From Aurantimonas coralicida (GTDB lineage: Bacteria > Pseudomonadota > Alphaproteobacteria > Rhizobiales > Rhizobiaceae): a stretch of 39,866 nucleotides of DNA. The translations under genes and the position numbers were made by a program. The DNA is taken from positions 1 through 39,866 of the forward strand of contig DRFF01000081.1 in the NCBI GenBank assembly GCA_011050685.1, given 5' to 3'. Under the pieces are notes generated by a model. That model ran no database searches. It worked only from the letters and a program-made list of their open reading frames with translations, and was not told the DNA's origin. This document shows, piece after piece, positions 8,778 to 17,356 of this stretch; within the stretch, counting starts at the first letter, position 1, and every line of letters begins with the position of its first letter.

Positions 8778-10685
8778 CTACTCTGCCGCCATCGCCGAAT
8801 CGTGCTCCTCGGTCAGAGCGAGCCAGTTTTCCTCGCAGGAGGCTAGCGTCTTCGCGGCATCCGACCGCTGTTTGTTGAGGGCGCTCGCCCGTCCCGGATC
8901 GCGTGTGTAGAGCGCCGGGTCACCGAGCGACTCGTCAAGGCCCTCGATGGTTTTCTGTAGCCGCGAGATCTGAATTTCCAGCTGGCTGATCTTCTGCTTG
9001 AGCGGCTTGAGGGATTCGCGCTTCTCGGCGGCGATACGGCGTTGGTCGATCTTGGACAACGGGGCGGGTTCTGATGCCTGCGGATTGTCGCCCGGATCCT
9101 GCACGCCGCTGCCCTTGGTCCCGCCGGACAGGACAAGCTTCTTGTAGTCCTCCAGATCGCCGTCGTACCGCGATACCGTGCCTTCGGCGACGATCCACAG
9201 CCGATCCATCGTCGCCTCGACCATGTGGCGGTCATGGCTGATCAGGATGACCGCCCCCGGATAATCGTTGAGGGCGCGCACCAGACTTTCGCGCGCCTCG
9301 ATGTCGAGATGGTTGGTCGGCTCGTCGAGAATAAGGAGGTTTGGCGCGTCGATCGTCGCCAGCCCCATCAACAATCGCGCCTTTTCGCCGCCCGACAGCT
9401 TCTCGGCGGCCGTGTCCATCTTCTGGGTCGGCAATCCCATGCGCGCGACCTTGGCGCGAACCTTGGCCTCCGGCGCCTCCGGCATCAGGCGGCGCACGTG
9501 CTGGACCGCACTTTCCGCCGGGCGTAGATCGTCGATCTGGTGCTGGGCGAAGAACGCTATCTTCAGCCCCGGCGCGCGGGTGACCGTGCCGGATTGCTCG
9601 CGCAGCCGTTCCGCCAACAGCTTGGCAAAGGTCGACTTGCCGTTGCCGTTCTGACCCAAGAGGGCGATGCGGTCGTCGGTGTCGATCCGCAGGTCGAGCT
9701 TCGACAGGATCGGACGCCCCGGCTGATAGCCCACGGAAACGCCTTCCATACGGATGATCGGCGACGCTGCCGCCTTTTCGGGAGCGTCGAAGATGAAGGG
9801 CGTGACGTGCTCCTCGACGATCCCCTGCAGCGGCTGCATCCGCTCGAGCGCTTTCAGGCGCGACTGCGCTTGCCGAGCCTTGGAGGCCTTGGCCCGGAAG
9901 CGTTCGACGAAGGCTTCCATGTGATTGCGCTCGGCGGTCTGCTTGACGATCGCCTTCTGCAGCAACAACAGCTTCTCGGCGCGCTGACGCTCGAACTGGT
10001 CGTAGTCGCCGCGATAGAAGACCAGCTTCTTCTGATCGAGATGAATGATCGAGTTGACGGCATTGTTGAGGACGTCGCGATCATGGCTGATCACGATCAC
10101 GGTATAGGGATAGCGGGCGACGAAATTCTCCAGCCACAAGGTGCCTTCGAGGTCGAGATAGTTGGTCGGCTCATCGAGCAGGAGTACATCGGGTCGCGAG
10201 AACAGCACCGCCGCGAGCGCGACGCGCATGCGCCAGCCGCCGGAAAAGGACGAGGCGGGACGGGCCTGCGCGGCCATGTCGAAGCCGAGGCCGGACAGGA
10301 TCGCCGAGGCACGGGCTTCGGCCGAGTGGGCGTCGATGTCGGCGAGGCGCAAATGGATGTCGGCGATGCGGTGCGGGTCGCTTGCGGTCTCGGCTTCGTC
10401 GAGGAGGGCGAGGCGTTCCGTATCGGCCTTCAGGACGATCTCGATCAGCGACTCTTCCGTGCCCGGGGCCTCCTGAGCCACTTGGCCGAGGCGCATGTTT
10501 TTCGGATAGGACGCGGAGCCGGTTTCGGCCGCGAGATCGCCGGTGATGATACGAAACAAGGTCGATTTGCCGGCGCCGTTGCGTCCAACCAGGCCAGCCT
10601 TGGTGCCGGACGGCAGCGTCAGGCTGGCATGATCGATGAGAAGGCGCCCGGCGACGCGCGCGGAAAGGTCGGTTATCTGGAGCAT
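8778..10685 (-). CDS. ABC-F family ATP-binding protein (YheS/Uup type)
   Basis: Soluble twin-ATPase of the ABC-F class, which acts on ribosomes rather than in transport. 635 residues. First nucleotide-binding domain: Walker A GRNGAGKST at about 34-42, signature FSGGW, Walker B LLLDEPTNYLD. The interdomain linker is rich in charged residues (ERFRAKASKARQAQSRLKALERM, about 258-283). Second domain: Walker A GQNGNGKST, signature LSGGEKARLL, Walker B LLILDEPTNHLD. The C-terminal tail (from about 530) is predicted coiled coil (SKIDQRRIAAEKRESLKPLKQ, then ISQLEIQISRLQKTIEGLDES), as in YheS/Uup-like members. Which ABC-F subfamily it belongs to cannot be fixed from sequence alone; there is no sign that it is a resistance factor. 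Confidence 0.92.
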   Translation of the reverse strand: MLQITDLSARVAGRLLIDHASLTLPSGTKAGLVGRNGAGKSTLFRIITGDLAAETGSASYPKNMRLGQVAQEAPGTEESLIEIVLKADTERLALLDEAETASDPHRIADIHLRLADIDAHSAEARASAILSGLGFDMAAQARPASSFSGGWRMRVALAAVLFSRPDVLLLDEPTNYLDLEGTLWLENFVARYPYTVIVISHDRDVLNNAVNSIIHLDQKKLVFYRGDYDQFERQRAEKLLLLQKAIVKQTAERNHMEAFVERFRAKASKARQAQSRLKALERMQPLQGIVEEHVTPFIFDAPEKAAASPIIRMEGVSVGYQPGRPILSKLDLRIDTDDRIALLGQNGNGKSTFAKLLAERLREQSGTVTRAPGLKIAFFAQHQIDDLRPAESAVQHVRRLMPEAPEAKVRAKVARMGLPTQKMDTAAEKLSGGEKARLLMGLATIDAPNLLILDEPTNHLDIEARESLVRALNDYPGAVILISHDRHMVEATMDRLWIVAEGTVSRYDGDLEDYKKLVLSGGTKGSGVQDPGDNPQASEPAPLSKIDQRRIAAEKRESLKPLKQKISQLEIQISRLQKTIEGLDESLGDPALYTRDPGRASALNKQRSDAAKTLASCEENWLALTEEHDSAMAAE

Positions 10686-10730
10686 GGGCGGCTTTTGCCA
10701 CGGTATGCGGCAGTGCGAAAGGGGCGTCCG

Positions 10731-10777
10731 TTGAAGATCAGTAACGCCATGTGTAGAATGATGTCGGCTTTACACAT
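10731..10777 (+). promoter_or_regulatory. vapBC promoter and overlapping operator palindrome
   Basis: A sigma-70-type promoter is visible: TTGAAG at 10731-10736, a 17-bp spacer, and TAGAAT at 10754-10759. A perfect inverted repeat ATGTGTA (10749-10755) / TACACAT (10771-10777) with 15 bp between the arms overlaps the -10. The arm centres are about two helical turns apart, as expected for a dimeric antitoxin or VapBC complex that represses its own promoter. The vapB start is at 10790, after a GGAGG ribosome site. Confidence 0.7.
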
Positions 10778-10789
10778 CGGAGGTTGATC

Positions 10790-10987
10790 ATGCGCACCAA
10801 CATCGAGATCGACGATGAGCTGATGAAGGCCGCGATGGATGCCACCGGCCTGAGGACGAAACGCGAAACCGTCGAGGCGGGGTTGGCGTTTCTCGTCAAG
10901 CGTCGCAAGGCTTATGAAGATCTGATGGCGTTGCGTGGCAAGGTCACCTGGGAAGGCGATTTGGACGAGATGCGGCGCGACAGGTGA
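10790..10987 (+). CDS. vapB: VapB-family antitoxin
   Basis: 65-residue antitoxin of a type II VapBC pair. The start is the ATG at 10790, after GGAGG with 6-nt spacing; an in-frame TTG two codons earlier falls inside the ribosome-site spacing. MRTNIEIDDELMKAAMDATGLRTKRETVEAGLAFL shows the short strand and two helices of the VapB DNA-binding domain. The C-terminal tail (about 45-65) is charged and would wrap the toxin. The stop overlaps the GTG start of vapC in a GTGA arrangement. A palindrome over the promoter (10749-10777) indicates autoregulation. The pair sits between housekeeping genes (ABC-F and ndk). Confidence 0.9.
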   Translation: MRTNIEIDDELMKAAMDATGLRTKRETVEAGLAFLVKRRKAYEDLMALRGKVTWEGDLDEMRRDR

Positions 10988-11376
10988 TCCTCGTTGACAC
11001 CTCGGCTTGGATCGACTTCTTCCAAGGCATCCGGACGTCATGGACCAAGGATGTTGCGCATGCGGCACGCCTCGAAGATGTGGTCGTCGGAGACCTCATT
11101 CTGGTCGAACTCCTCCAAGGGGTTCGTCAAGAAAGCGGCCGCCGTCAGATGATTGAGGCGTTGTCCCAATATCGGCGGGAAAACCTCTGCGGCTTTGCGA
11201 TTGCCGAGGCGGCAGCGGCGAATTATCGATTGCTCCGGTCGCGGGGAATCGCCGTCCGCGGCACTATCGACGTGGTCATCGCCACTTGGTGCCTCGAGAA
11301 CGACGCCGCCATTATTCATAACGATCGCGATCTTGCGGCGATGGAAGGGTTGCTCGGCTTGCGTGCCTATAGGTGA
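10984..11376 (+). CDS. vapC: VapC-family PIN-domain toxin (ribonuclease)
   Basis: 130-residue PIN-domain endoribonuclease, inhibited by VapB. It starts at a GTG at 10984 that overlaps the vapB stop. The acidic metal-binding positions of PIN domains are all visible: the Asp in MILVDTSAWIDFF (residue 5), the Glu in LILVELLQG (about 43), the Asp in GTIDVVIATWC (about 97) and the Asp in IIHNDRDL (about 115-117), so the toxin looks catalytically intact. VapC enzymes typically cut tRNA anticodon loops or the sarcin-ricin loop; the target here is unknown. A small hairpin, CTGCCGC-AAT-GCGGCAG, lies 8 nt after the stop without a T-tract. Confidence 0.9.
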   Translation: MILVDTSAWIDFFQGIRTSWTKDVAHAARLEDVVVGDLILVELLQGVRQESGRRQMIEALSQYRRENLCGFAIAEAAAANYRLLRSRGIAVRGTIDVVIATWCLENDAAIIHNDRDLAAMEGLLGLRAYR

Positions 11377-11474
11377 GTCGGAGCTGCCGCAATGCGGCAG
11401 GGAGGTCATGGCGTCCGCTTAACCGCGGCGGTCGATCGAGGCGTCGATGAGTGCGCGAGGCATGAGTCCATCCC

Positions 11475-11503
11475 TTGCCCGTGCACGGGCCGGCGGGTAT
11501 AGG
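11475..11503 (+). promoter_or_regulatory. Predicted ndk promoter
   Basis: TTGCCC at 11475-11480, a 17-bp spacer and TATAGG at 11498-11503 form a good sigma-70-type promoter about 45 bp upstream of the ndk start. It separates ndk transcription from the upstream vapBC operon. Inferred from hexamers only. Confidence 0.5.
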
Positions 11504-11547
11504 TCGCCCACATTTTTCCCGAACCATTTCGAAAAAAGGACCACGCC

Positions 11548-11970
11548 ATGGCGGTCGAACGCACGTTCTCGATGATCAAACCCGATGCCACCCGTCGCAA
11601 CCTCACGGGTGCCATCACCAAGATGCTGGAGGAGGCCGGCCTGACGGTCGTCGCGTCCAAGCGGGTCTGGATGAGCCGCCGCGAAGCCGAGGGCTTCTAC
11701 GCGGTCCACAAGGAGCGGCCGTTCTTCGGCGAGCTCGTCGAGTCGATGTCGTCGGGTCCGACGATCGTCCAGGTTCTGCAGGGCGAGAACGCCATCGCGC
11801 GCAATCGGGAAATCATGGGCGCGACCAACCCGGCTGACGCGGCCGAGGGCACCATTCGCAAGGCACACGCCCAATCGATCGGCGAGAACTCCGTGCATGG
11901 CTCGGATGCGCCGGAAACCGCGCAGCAGGAGATCGCCTACTGGTTCTCCGAGACCGAGATCGTCGGCTGA
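11548..11970 (+). CDS. ndk: Nucleoside diphosphate kinase
   Basis: Transfers the gamma phosphate of ATP to nucleoside diphosphates through a phosphohistidine, balancing NTP and dNTP pools. 140 residues, the usual size. The N-terminal [19 protein letters not shown] and the active-site segment [13 protein letters not shown], with catalytic His117, are intact. An AAAGGA ribosome site precedes the ATG. It has its own predicted promoter (11475-11503) and ends at a strong intrinsic terminator (12010-12036), so it is probably monocistronic. It converges on moaE. Confidence 0.97.
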   Translation: MAVERTFSMIKPDATRRNLTGAITKMLEEAGLTVVASKRVWMSRREAEGFYAVHKERPFFGELVESMSSGPTIVQVLQGENAIARNREIMGATNPADAAEGTIRKAHAQSIGENSVHGSDAPETAQQEIAYWFSETEIVG

Positions 11971-12009
11971 GGCTACCAGTCTGAACGCAGCCCACGATAA
12001 GGGTTTTGG

Positions 12010-12036
12010 AGGGAGGCCACGTGCCTCCCTTTTTTT
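12010..12036 (+). terminator. Intrinsic terminator of ndk
   Basis: An 8-bp perfect stem, AGGGAGGC (12010-12017) with GCCTCCCT (12023-12030), and a 5-nt loop are followed by a run of Ts to 12036. It lies 40 nt after the ndk stop and reads on the + strand. Confidence 0.88.
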
Positions 12037-12087
12037 GTATTCGGCGGCGATCGCGCGACCGGTGGAACGCAGCAATCGATCCTTGTG

Positions 12088-12600
12088 TCAAAGCCTGTGC
12101 CAGCGATCCGTTGCGGAATCGTCGGTGTCCTTCGCCTCGACCCAGCCGCCCGTCGTCCCGTCCTTCAGATGCTCCCGCTTCCAGAATGGCGCCTGCGTCT
12201 TGAGGAAGTCCATCAGGTAGGAGGCCGCCTCGAAGGCCGCCTGGCGGTGCTCCGAGGCACAGGCGACGAAGACGATCTCCTCGCCGGGCGCGATCATGCC
12301 AAAGCGATGGATGGCACTGCAGGAGAGGAGGGGCCAGCGTGCGCTCGTCTCACGTGCGATCCGCTCGATCTCGCGCTCGGCCATGCCCGGATAGTGTTCG
12401 AGCTCGAGGGTGCGGAGACGCCCGCCTTCGTCGCGGCAATAGCCGGAAAAGCTGACGAGACCCCCGACCGCGCCCTCGGCCGCGCCACCCATCATCGCCG
12501 CGATCTCCGCGGCGATGTCGATGCGATCGGCCTGAATCCGCACCACCGGCGATAAGCCGGACGAATCGGCGACGGCCGACCGATCGGTGTTTGCGGCCAT
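12088..12600 (-). CDS. moaE: Molybdopterin synthase catalytic subunit MoaE
   Basis: With MoaD it inserts the two dithiolene sulfurs into cyclic pyranopterin monophosphate in molybdenum cofactor synthesis. 170 residues from the ATG at 12600, slightly longer than the usual 150 because of a ~20-residue N-terminal extension. The core VGGLVSFSGYCRDEGGRL and HRFGMIAPGEEIVFVACASEHR are typical, and the active-site lysines are visible in FLKTQAPFWKRE (Lys134 and Lys141). The open frame continues to 12834 but overlaps moaD out of frame; the chosen start lies 2 nt after the moaD stop. A molybdoenzyme at 20280 in the same window is a potential consumer of the cofactor. Confidence 0.94.
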   Translation of the reverse strand: MAANTDRSAVADSSGLSPVVRIQADRIDIAAEIAAMMGGAAEGAVGGLVSFSGYCRDEGGRLRTLELEHYPGMAEREIERIARETSARWPLLSCSAIHRFGMIAPGEEIVFVACASEHRQAAFEAASYLMDFLKTQAPFWKREHLKDGTTGGWVEAKDTDDSATDRWHRL

Positions 12601-12602
12601 GG

Positions 12603-12854
12603 TCAGCCGCCCGTCATCGGCGGAAACAGGGCAATCTCCCTGGCGCCGGCGATCGGCTCGGAATGATCGACATGCTCGTGGTCGATCGCGACGCGGATGA
12701 TCTCGGGCGCTTGCAACGCCATGTCGTAGGTCTCGCCACGGCCCTTCAGCCAATGCAGCAGATCCGCAACGGTGGTGATGCCGGCCGGCAGTTCCACCTC
12801 TTCCTCGGCGACGCCGATCCGCTCGCGGACCCATGCGAAATAAGCAAGTTTCAT
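12603..12854 (-). CDS. moaD: Molybdopterin synthase sulfur-carrier subunit MoaD
   Basis: 83-residue ubiquitin-like sulfur carrier whose C-terminal glycine is adenylated and thiocarboxylated to feed MoaE. The start is the ATG at 12854, after a GAGG site. The opening MKLAYFAWVRERIGVAEEEVELP, the VADLLHWL helix, and the diagnostic C-terminal MTGG all match MoaD. The frame extends six codons upstream without support. The moaE start follows the stop after 2 nt, giving tight stoichiometric coupling. Confidence 0.94.
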   Translation of the reverse strand: MKLAYFAWVRERIGVAEEEVELPAGITTVADLLHWLKGRGETYDMALQAPEIIRVAIDHEHVDHSEPIAGAREIALFPPMTGG

Positions 12855-12926
12855 GGCCGTGGACCTCGTCAATCGTTCAGAAGAACAGATGGGTTTTCGC
12901 GCCGCCGCGATCCAGGGGCGTGACGA

Positions 12927-13508
12927 TCAGACGTCGATGTGCCGAAGCCCTGCCCGGAAATAGTCATAGCCCGTATAGAGCGTGATGATTGCCGAAATCC
13001 ACAACAGCCCGATCCCGGTTTCAGTGGTGAAGCTGACGATCTTGTCGGCTGCGGGGCCGGCGAGCAGGAAGCCGATGGCGATCATCTGCATCGTTGTTTT
13101 CCACTTGGCGAGGCGGGTGACCGGAACGGACACTTTGAGCTCCGCCAGATATTCCCGGAGCCCGGAGACGAGAATCTCGCGGCATAAGATCACGATCGCC
13201 GCCCACAGGCTCCACCCCGCGATGGTGCCGTCGGCCGCCAACAGCAGCAAAGCCGCGGCGACCAGAAGCTTGTCGGCGATCGGGTCGAGCATGCGTCCGA
13301 TCGTCGAGGTCTGCTGCCAGGCACGCGCCAGATAGCCGTCGAAGAAATCGGTGATGCTAGCGGCGACAAAGATGGCCAGCGCCCACCATCGCGCATAGTC
13401 GGGACTGCTCAGCCGACCCTCCAGAAAGAAACACAAGACGACCAGCGGCACGCAGACAATGCGTGCATAGGTGAGGATGTTGGGTAGGCTGAGGGCCTGA
13501 GATGCCAT
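12927..13508 (-). CDS. pgsA: CDP-diacylglycerol-glycerol-3-phosphate 3-phosphatidyltransferase
   Basis: Inner-membrane enzyme making phosphatidylglycerol phosphate from CDP-diacylglycerol and glycerol 3-phosphate. About 193 residues from the ATG at 13508 (MASQALSLPNILTYARIVCVP); the frame is open to 13604, but most PgsA proteins begin just before SLPNILT, and no start in this stretch has a strong ribosome site. The CDP-alcohol phosphotransferase signature is complete (DFFDGYLAR, then G and two Asp in GRMLDPIADK, about residues 59-85). About five to six hydrophobic helices follow. It lies between uvrC and moaD on the same strand, a standard alphaproteobacterial order. Confidence 0.92.
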   Translation of the reverse strand: MASQALSLPNILTYARIVCVPLVVLCFFLEGRLSSPDYARWWALAIFVAASITDFFDGYLARAWQQTSTIGRMLDPIADKLLVAAALLLLAADGTIAGWSLWAAIVILCREILVSGLREYLAELKVSVPVTRLAKWKTTMQMIAIGFLLAGPAADKIVSFTTETGIGLLWISAIITLYTGYDYFRAGLRHIDV

Positions 13509-13600
13509 GAGATCGTCCGCTTCGGCTGTGCGCGACAGTACAAGCCTGCCCGCCGGCCTCGCGTCAACCGTCATCATTGCAACGAAACGTGACGATTGTC

Positions 13601-15649
13601 TCATCCCTGCTCGTGGAAATGGTCGTAGATCGATTTCGCCATCGTGGCGGAGACGCCTTCGACCTCCCGCAGGTCGCTCAAGGCCGCCCGGGAAACAGCC
13701 TTCGCCGTGCCGAAATGATGGAGCAGCGCACGCTTGCGGCTCGGTCCGATGCCGGCGATCTCGTCGAGCGGATTCTTGACCAGCTCCTTCTTGCGGCGGG
13801 CGCGATGCGACCCGATGGCGAAACGGTGCGCCTCGTCGCGTAGGCGTTGCAGGAAATACAGCACCGGATCGCGCGGCGGCAGCGAGAACGGCTCGCGGGC
13901 CTCGGTGACGAATCGTTCGCGCCCGGCGTCACGGTCGACGCCCTTGGCGACGCCGATCGTGGTGACCTTGTCGGCGATGCCGAGCTCGGCGAGAATCCCG
14001 CGCACAGCGGAAATCTGACCCTTGCCGCCGTCGATCAAGACGAGGTCCGGCCAGGCCGGCATCACAGCGTCGGACAGTGCGACGTCCTCATCCTCCTCTT
14101 CTTCGACGACGGGTTCGGGTGCCTGTGGACCTTCTGCGTGCTCCTTGAGCAGCCGCGAGAATCGCCGCGTCATGACCTCTTTCATCATGCCGAAATCGTC
14201 GCCCGGCGTGATGTCCGCACCCTTGATGTTGAACTTGCGGTACTGGTTCTTGGCGAACCCCTCCGGCCCGGCGACGATCATCGCGCCGACGGCATTCGTG
14301 CCCATGATGTGGGAATTGTCGTAGACCTCGATTCGCCGGGGCGGATGGGGCAGGGCAAAGGTCTCCTGCAGGCCCTTGAGCAGCCGCGCCTGGGACGAGG
14401 TTTCGGCCAGCCGGCGGCCGAGCGCCTCGCGGGCGTTGGCGGCGGCGTGATCGACCAGATCCTTCTTCAGCCCGCGCGAGGGAACCGCGATCTCGACGCG
14501 CCGTTCGGCCCTGACGCTGAGGGCTTCCGCCAGCAGCGCTTCGTCCTCGACTCGGATCGGCAGCAGGATCAACCGCGGCGCCGGCTTGTCGTCGTAGAAT
14601 TGCGCCAGGAAGGCTCCCAGCACCTCGGCAGCCTCCAGCGAGGGATCGGCCTTGGGAAAATAGGCCCGGTTGCCCCAGTTCTGGCCGGTGCGGAAGAAGA
14701 ACACCTGGATCGAGGTGAGCCCGCCCTCCTGATGGATCGCGAAGACATCCGCCTCTTCGATCCCGGCCGGATTGATGCCCTGGTGGCTCTGGACGTGCGA
14801 GAGCGCGGCGAGACGGTCGCGGTAGACGGCGGCGCGCTCGAAATCGAGGTCGTCCGAGGCTTCCTGCATCGCGGCGGCCATGCCGTTCTTGATCTGGTTG
14901 GAGCGGCCGGACAGGAACGCCTTGGCCTCGTTCACGAGACCTCGATAATCGTCGATTCCGATCTCGCCGGTGCAGGGGGCCGAGCAGCGCTTGATCTGAT
15001 GGAGCAGGCACGGGCGCGTCCGGCTCTCATAGACCGAATCGGTACAGGTTCTGAGCAGGAACGCCCGTTGCAGCGAGTTGATCGTGCGGCCCACCGCGCC
15101 GGCCGAGGCGAAGGGGCCAAAATAGCTGCCTTTTCGCGAACGCCCGCCGCGATGCTTCATGATCGCGGGCGCTTCGTGGTCCTCGCTGACGAGGATGTAG
15201 GGAAACGACTTGTCGTCCCGCATCAGGACGTTGAAGCGTGGTCTCAGGCGTTTGATCAGATTGGCTTCGAGCAGCAGCGCCTCGGTCTCGGTGCGCGTCG
15301 TGACGAATTCCATCTGCCGCGTTTCGCGGATCATGCGGGCGATGCGCTGGGTGTGACCGCCCATCCGCGTGTAGCTCGTCACCCGCTTCTTCAAGGAGCG
15401 GGCTTTGCCGACGTAGAGAACCTCGCCATCCTTGCCGAACATGCGGTAGACGCCGGACTGGTTGGGCAGGCGCTTGGCCAGTGCCGCGATCAACTCGGCC
15501 CCGACAAGGTCGCCGGCGACGAACTTGCCGGCATCGTCCCAGTCGATCGCCGCGATCAGCGAGGCACCGATCGCGGCCGCCGTAGCGGTCGTGGCGTTCC
15601 CCGTCTCGGGGACAAGCTCGTCGTTGAAGTCTTCGGTTTCGGCAGTCAT
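13601..15649 (-). CDS. uvrC: Excinuclease ABC subunit C (UvrC)
   Basis: Dual-incision nuclease of nucleotide excision repair, acting with UvrAB at bulky lesions. 682 residues, with an N-terminal extension of about 55 residues. The GIY-YIG domain starts near residue 65 (SGVYRMF ... [13 protein letters not shown]). A cysteine cluster ([26 protein letters not shown]) is followed by a UVR motif ([20 protein letters not shown]), an RNase H-like 5'-incision domain ([20 protein letters not shown]) with an acidic insertion ([12 protein letters not shown]), and tandem helix-hairpin-helix motifs at the C-terminus ([33 protein letters not shown]). An AGGA ribosome site lies 5 nt before the ATG. pgsA follows after about 90 bp. 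Confidence 0.97.
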   Translation of the reverse strand: MTAETEDFNDELVPETGNATTATAAAIGASLIAAIDWDDAGKFVAGDLVGAELIAALAKRLPNQSGVYRMFGKDGEVLYVGKARSLKKRVTSYTRMGGHTQRIARMIRETRQMEFVTTRTETEALLLEANLIKRLRPRFNVLMRDDKSFPYILVSEDHEAPAIMKHRGGRSRKGSYFGPFASAGAVGRTINSLQRAFLLRTCTDSVYESRTRPCLLHQIKRCSAPCTGEIGIDDYRGLVNEAKAFLSGRSNQIKNGMAAAMQEASDDLDFERAAVYRDRLAALSHVQSHQGINPAGIEEADVFAIHQEGGLTSIQVFFFRTGQNWGNRAYFPKADPSLEAAEVLGAFLAQFYDDKPAPRLILLPIRVEDEALLAEALSVRAERRVEIAVPSRGLKKDLVDHAAANAREALGRRLAETSSQARLLKGLQETFALPHPPRRIEVYDNSHIMGTNAVGAMIVAGPEGFAKNQYRKFNIKGADITPGDDFGMMKEVMTRRFSRLLKEHAEGPQAPEPVVEEEEDEDVALSDAVMPAWPDLVLIDGGKGQISAVRGILAELGIADKVTTIGVAKGVDRDAGRERFVTEAREPFSLPPRDPVLYFLQRLRDEAHRFAIGSHRARRKKELVKNPLDEIAGIGPSRKRALLHHFGTAKAVSRAALSDLREVEGVSATMAKSIYDHFHEQG

Positions 15650-16035
15650 GTCATCCTGGGCCGGCCCGCGCGGCTCAGCGCTCAGCCGGACTCTCTGGAA
15701 AATGCGTTGCGGACGCGATCAGCTCATGCCCGCCCGGTTTTATCATCCGGCTTCTTATATGATTGCGCGAGATGGGAAATTCAGGGGGGCTTCAGTGGAC
15801 AACCCGGCCGCCGGGATGCGCCGTTGGTAGGTCGCCGACGCGCAAGTTGCAAATCGGCAACGACGACAAAAAATTCATCGATCGCCACGCGCTGGCCCGA
15901 GGCAGGTCCTGTTCGCCTGACACAACGCACCCCATCTACTGACGATGAATGCGATGTCGTTTTGACGAGAGCGTTCCGGACCCCGCTCAGCTCCACGAGA
16001 GCAGAATGCGGTCGGTTGAAGATAGGAGAAGCCCT
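15650..16035. other. 386-bp divergent intergenic region between uvrC and the omp gene
   Basis: Must hold promoters for uvrC (leftward) and the outer-membrane protein gene (rightward). A TATAAG hexamer for the leftward direction (around 15756-15762) and a TTGACG at 15962-15967 for the rightward direction are visible, but neither has a convincing partner hexamer. A 34-codon open frame at 15727-15830 lacks a ribosome site and looks incidental. No RNA gene or repeat is seen. Confidence 0.4.
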
Positions 16036-16704
16036 ATGGTGATGCCGCTTCGACATCTGGTGGTAAGCTTGGCCGTTGCGCTGTTGGCAACGTCGGCCCA
16101 TGCGGCCGATACGATCTTCGACAGCCCGCAGCCACCCGTTCCGGCTCCGCTGGCCCCGTCCGTTCCGGTTCACGTGTGGTCCGGCCCCTATGCGGGAGCC
16201 TTCGTTGGCTACAACACCTCCAATTTCGATCAGTCCGGCGGTGCCACCTTCGACGGCGACGGCTTCGTTGGGGGCGTCTACACCGGCTACAATCTGCAAA
16301 CCGATCGCATCGTTTACGGGATCGAGGCCGATATCGGCGGCTCGGGTGTGGACGGCCGCGGCTTCAATAGTGCTATCGGAGCGCCGATCGACGGTGAAAC
16401 GAATATTTTTGGATCGCTGCGGGCGAGGGCCGGCGTTGCGGTCGACCCCTTCCTCGTCTTCGCGACCGTCGGCGTCGCCGCGTCTCGCAACGAGTTGTCC
16501 CTGGGCGGGGCATCCGACAGCCAGACCAGCATCGGCTATACGCTCGGCGCGGGCATCGAGGCCAAGATTTCCGACAGCGTCACGTCGCGGCTCGAATATC
16601 GCTATTCCGATTTCGGCAGCGAGACCTACGACCTTGGCAATACGAGTATCTCGTCGGGCTTCGACGAGCACTCGATCCGCGCCGGCATCGCGCTGAAATT
16701 CTGA
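16036..16704 (+). CDS. Omp25/RopB-type outer-membrane beta-barrel protein
   Basis: 222-residue exported small porin-like barrel of the family common in rhizobia and Brucella. The ATG at 16036 follows an AGGAG site and opens a signal peptide (MPLRHLVVSLAVALLATSAHA, cut before ADT). A Pro-rich linker (QPPVPAPLAPSVPVHVW) leads into the barrel, which starts with the typical W-x-G-P-Y-x-G-x-F-x-G-Y pattern. Alternating hydrophobic strands follow (IVYGIEADIGGSG, FGSLRARAGVAV, SRLEYRYSDFG), ending in ...RAGIALKF with the terminal Phe recognised by the BAM complex. It may stabilise the envelope and contact peptidoglycan or LPS; the exact role is not deducible. Confidence 0.9.
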   Translation: MVMPLRHLVVSLAVALLATSAHAADTIFDSPQPPVPAPLAPSVPVHVWSGPYAGAFVGYNTSNFDQSGGATFDGDGFVGGVYTGYNLQTDRIVYGIEADIGGSGVDGRGFNSAIGAPIDGETNIFGSLRARAGVAVDPFLVFATVGVAASRNELSLGGASDSQTSIGYTLGAGIEAKISDSVTSRLEYRYSDFGSETYDLGNTSISSGFDEHSIRAGIALKF

Positions 16705-16741
16705 TGCCGGCCGGACCGTCGGGCGCCCTGGCGTCGGACCC

Positions 16742-17341
16742 TTACGCCGCGCGGGGCTGCAATTCGTCGTAGTCCGGGAAGCTCTCGGGGAACTGTTTGA
16801 GCCATTGCGCGAGCTTTGGCCGCTCGCTCTCGATTTTCCCAGCAAAGCGGAATGCCATCCAGCCGAGCAGGCCCGCCAGCGCGAAATGAGCGGTCGTCGG
16901 CTCGTCGGAGAGTTCGTTGACATGGTCTTCGAGGAACGCCAGGCCGCGATCGGCCTTGCGCATCTGCTTGTCGACCCAGGCCTGATGGCGCTTTTCCTCC
17001 GGCCGATAGCGCACTTCATAGACCGTGAGAATCAGCGCGTCGCCGACCCCGTCAGCGGCGGCCTCGAAGGTCTTGACTGTCCGCCAGGCGTCCAGTTCCT
17101 GGGGGACGAGCTGGTTGCCGCTCATCCGGTCGAACAAGTCGCAGATGACGCGGCTGTCGTAGACCGAGGTGCCGTCGTCGAGGACCAGCACGGGGATCTT
17201 GCCGAGCGGATTGGCGGAGGTGAGTTCGACCGGCTCGGCCGACGTGTCGACCGCGACGCTTTCGATCTCGATCCCGCAATGGCGCGCGGCCATGCGGGCC
17301 TTGGCCGCGAAGGGCGAGGCGGAGGAATAATACAGACGCAT
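16742..17341 (-). CDS. Glutathione S-transferase family protein
   Basis: 199-residue cytosolic thiol transferase-like protein. The N-terminal thioredoxin fold (MRLYYSSASPFAAKARMAARHCGI) carries Ser6, Ser7 and Ser9 where many bacterial GSTs place the catalytic Ser, Tyr or Cys. NPLGKIPVLVLDDGTSVYDSRVI (about residues 43-66) contains the cis-Pro and the glutathione-gamma-glutamyl binding Ser. The C-terminal all-helical domain ends QWLKQFPESFPDYDELQP. The substrate cannot be inferred. It is in line with the unknown secreted protein and rlmJ on the minus strand and converges on the omp gene. Confidence 0.9.
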   Translation of the reverse strand: MRLYYSSASPFAAKARMAARHCGIEIESVAVDTSAEPVELTSANPLGKIPVLVLDDGTSVYDSRVICDLFDRMSGNQLVPQELDAWRTVKTFEAAADGVGDALILTVYEVRYRPEEKRHQAWVDKQMRKADRGLAFLEDHVNELSDEPTTAHFALAGLLGWMAFRFAGKIESERPKLAQWLKQFPESFPDYDELQPRAA

Positions 17342-17356
17342 GATGATGGATCGACC

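Noticed and set aside
11384-11400. CTGCCGC-AAT-GCGGCAG hairpin after vapC as a terminator
   Set aside because: No T-run follows on either strand. It may be a weak stop or chance; ndk has its own promoter downstream.
12601-12834. N-terminal extension of moaE to 12834
   Set aside because: It overlaps moaD out of frame and is Arg-rich shadow sequence. MoaE homology begins after 12600.
15727-15830. 34-codon open frame in the uvrC-omp spacer
   Set aside because: No ribosome site, no hydrophobic or conserved pattern, and length within chance expectation.
13847-16042. 731-codon open frame antisense to uvrC
   Set aside because: Long antisense frames are expected in GC-rich coding DNA with third-position bias. 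It has no recognisable domains, and the opposite strand carries all UvrC motifs.
16797-16810. Possible remnant of the IS630 end (TTTGAGCC) inside the gst gene
   Set aside because: Only eight bases match, and they lie in an intact coding frame, so it is a coincidence.
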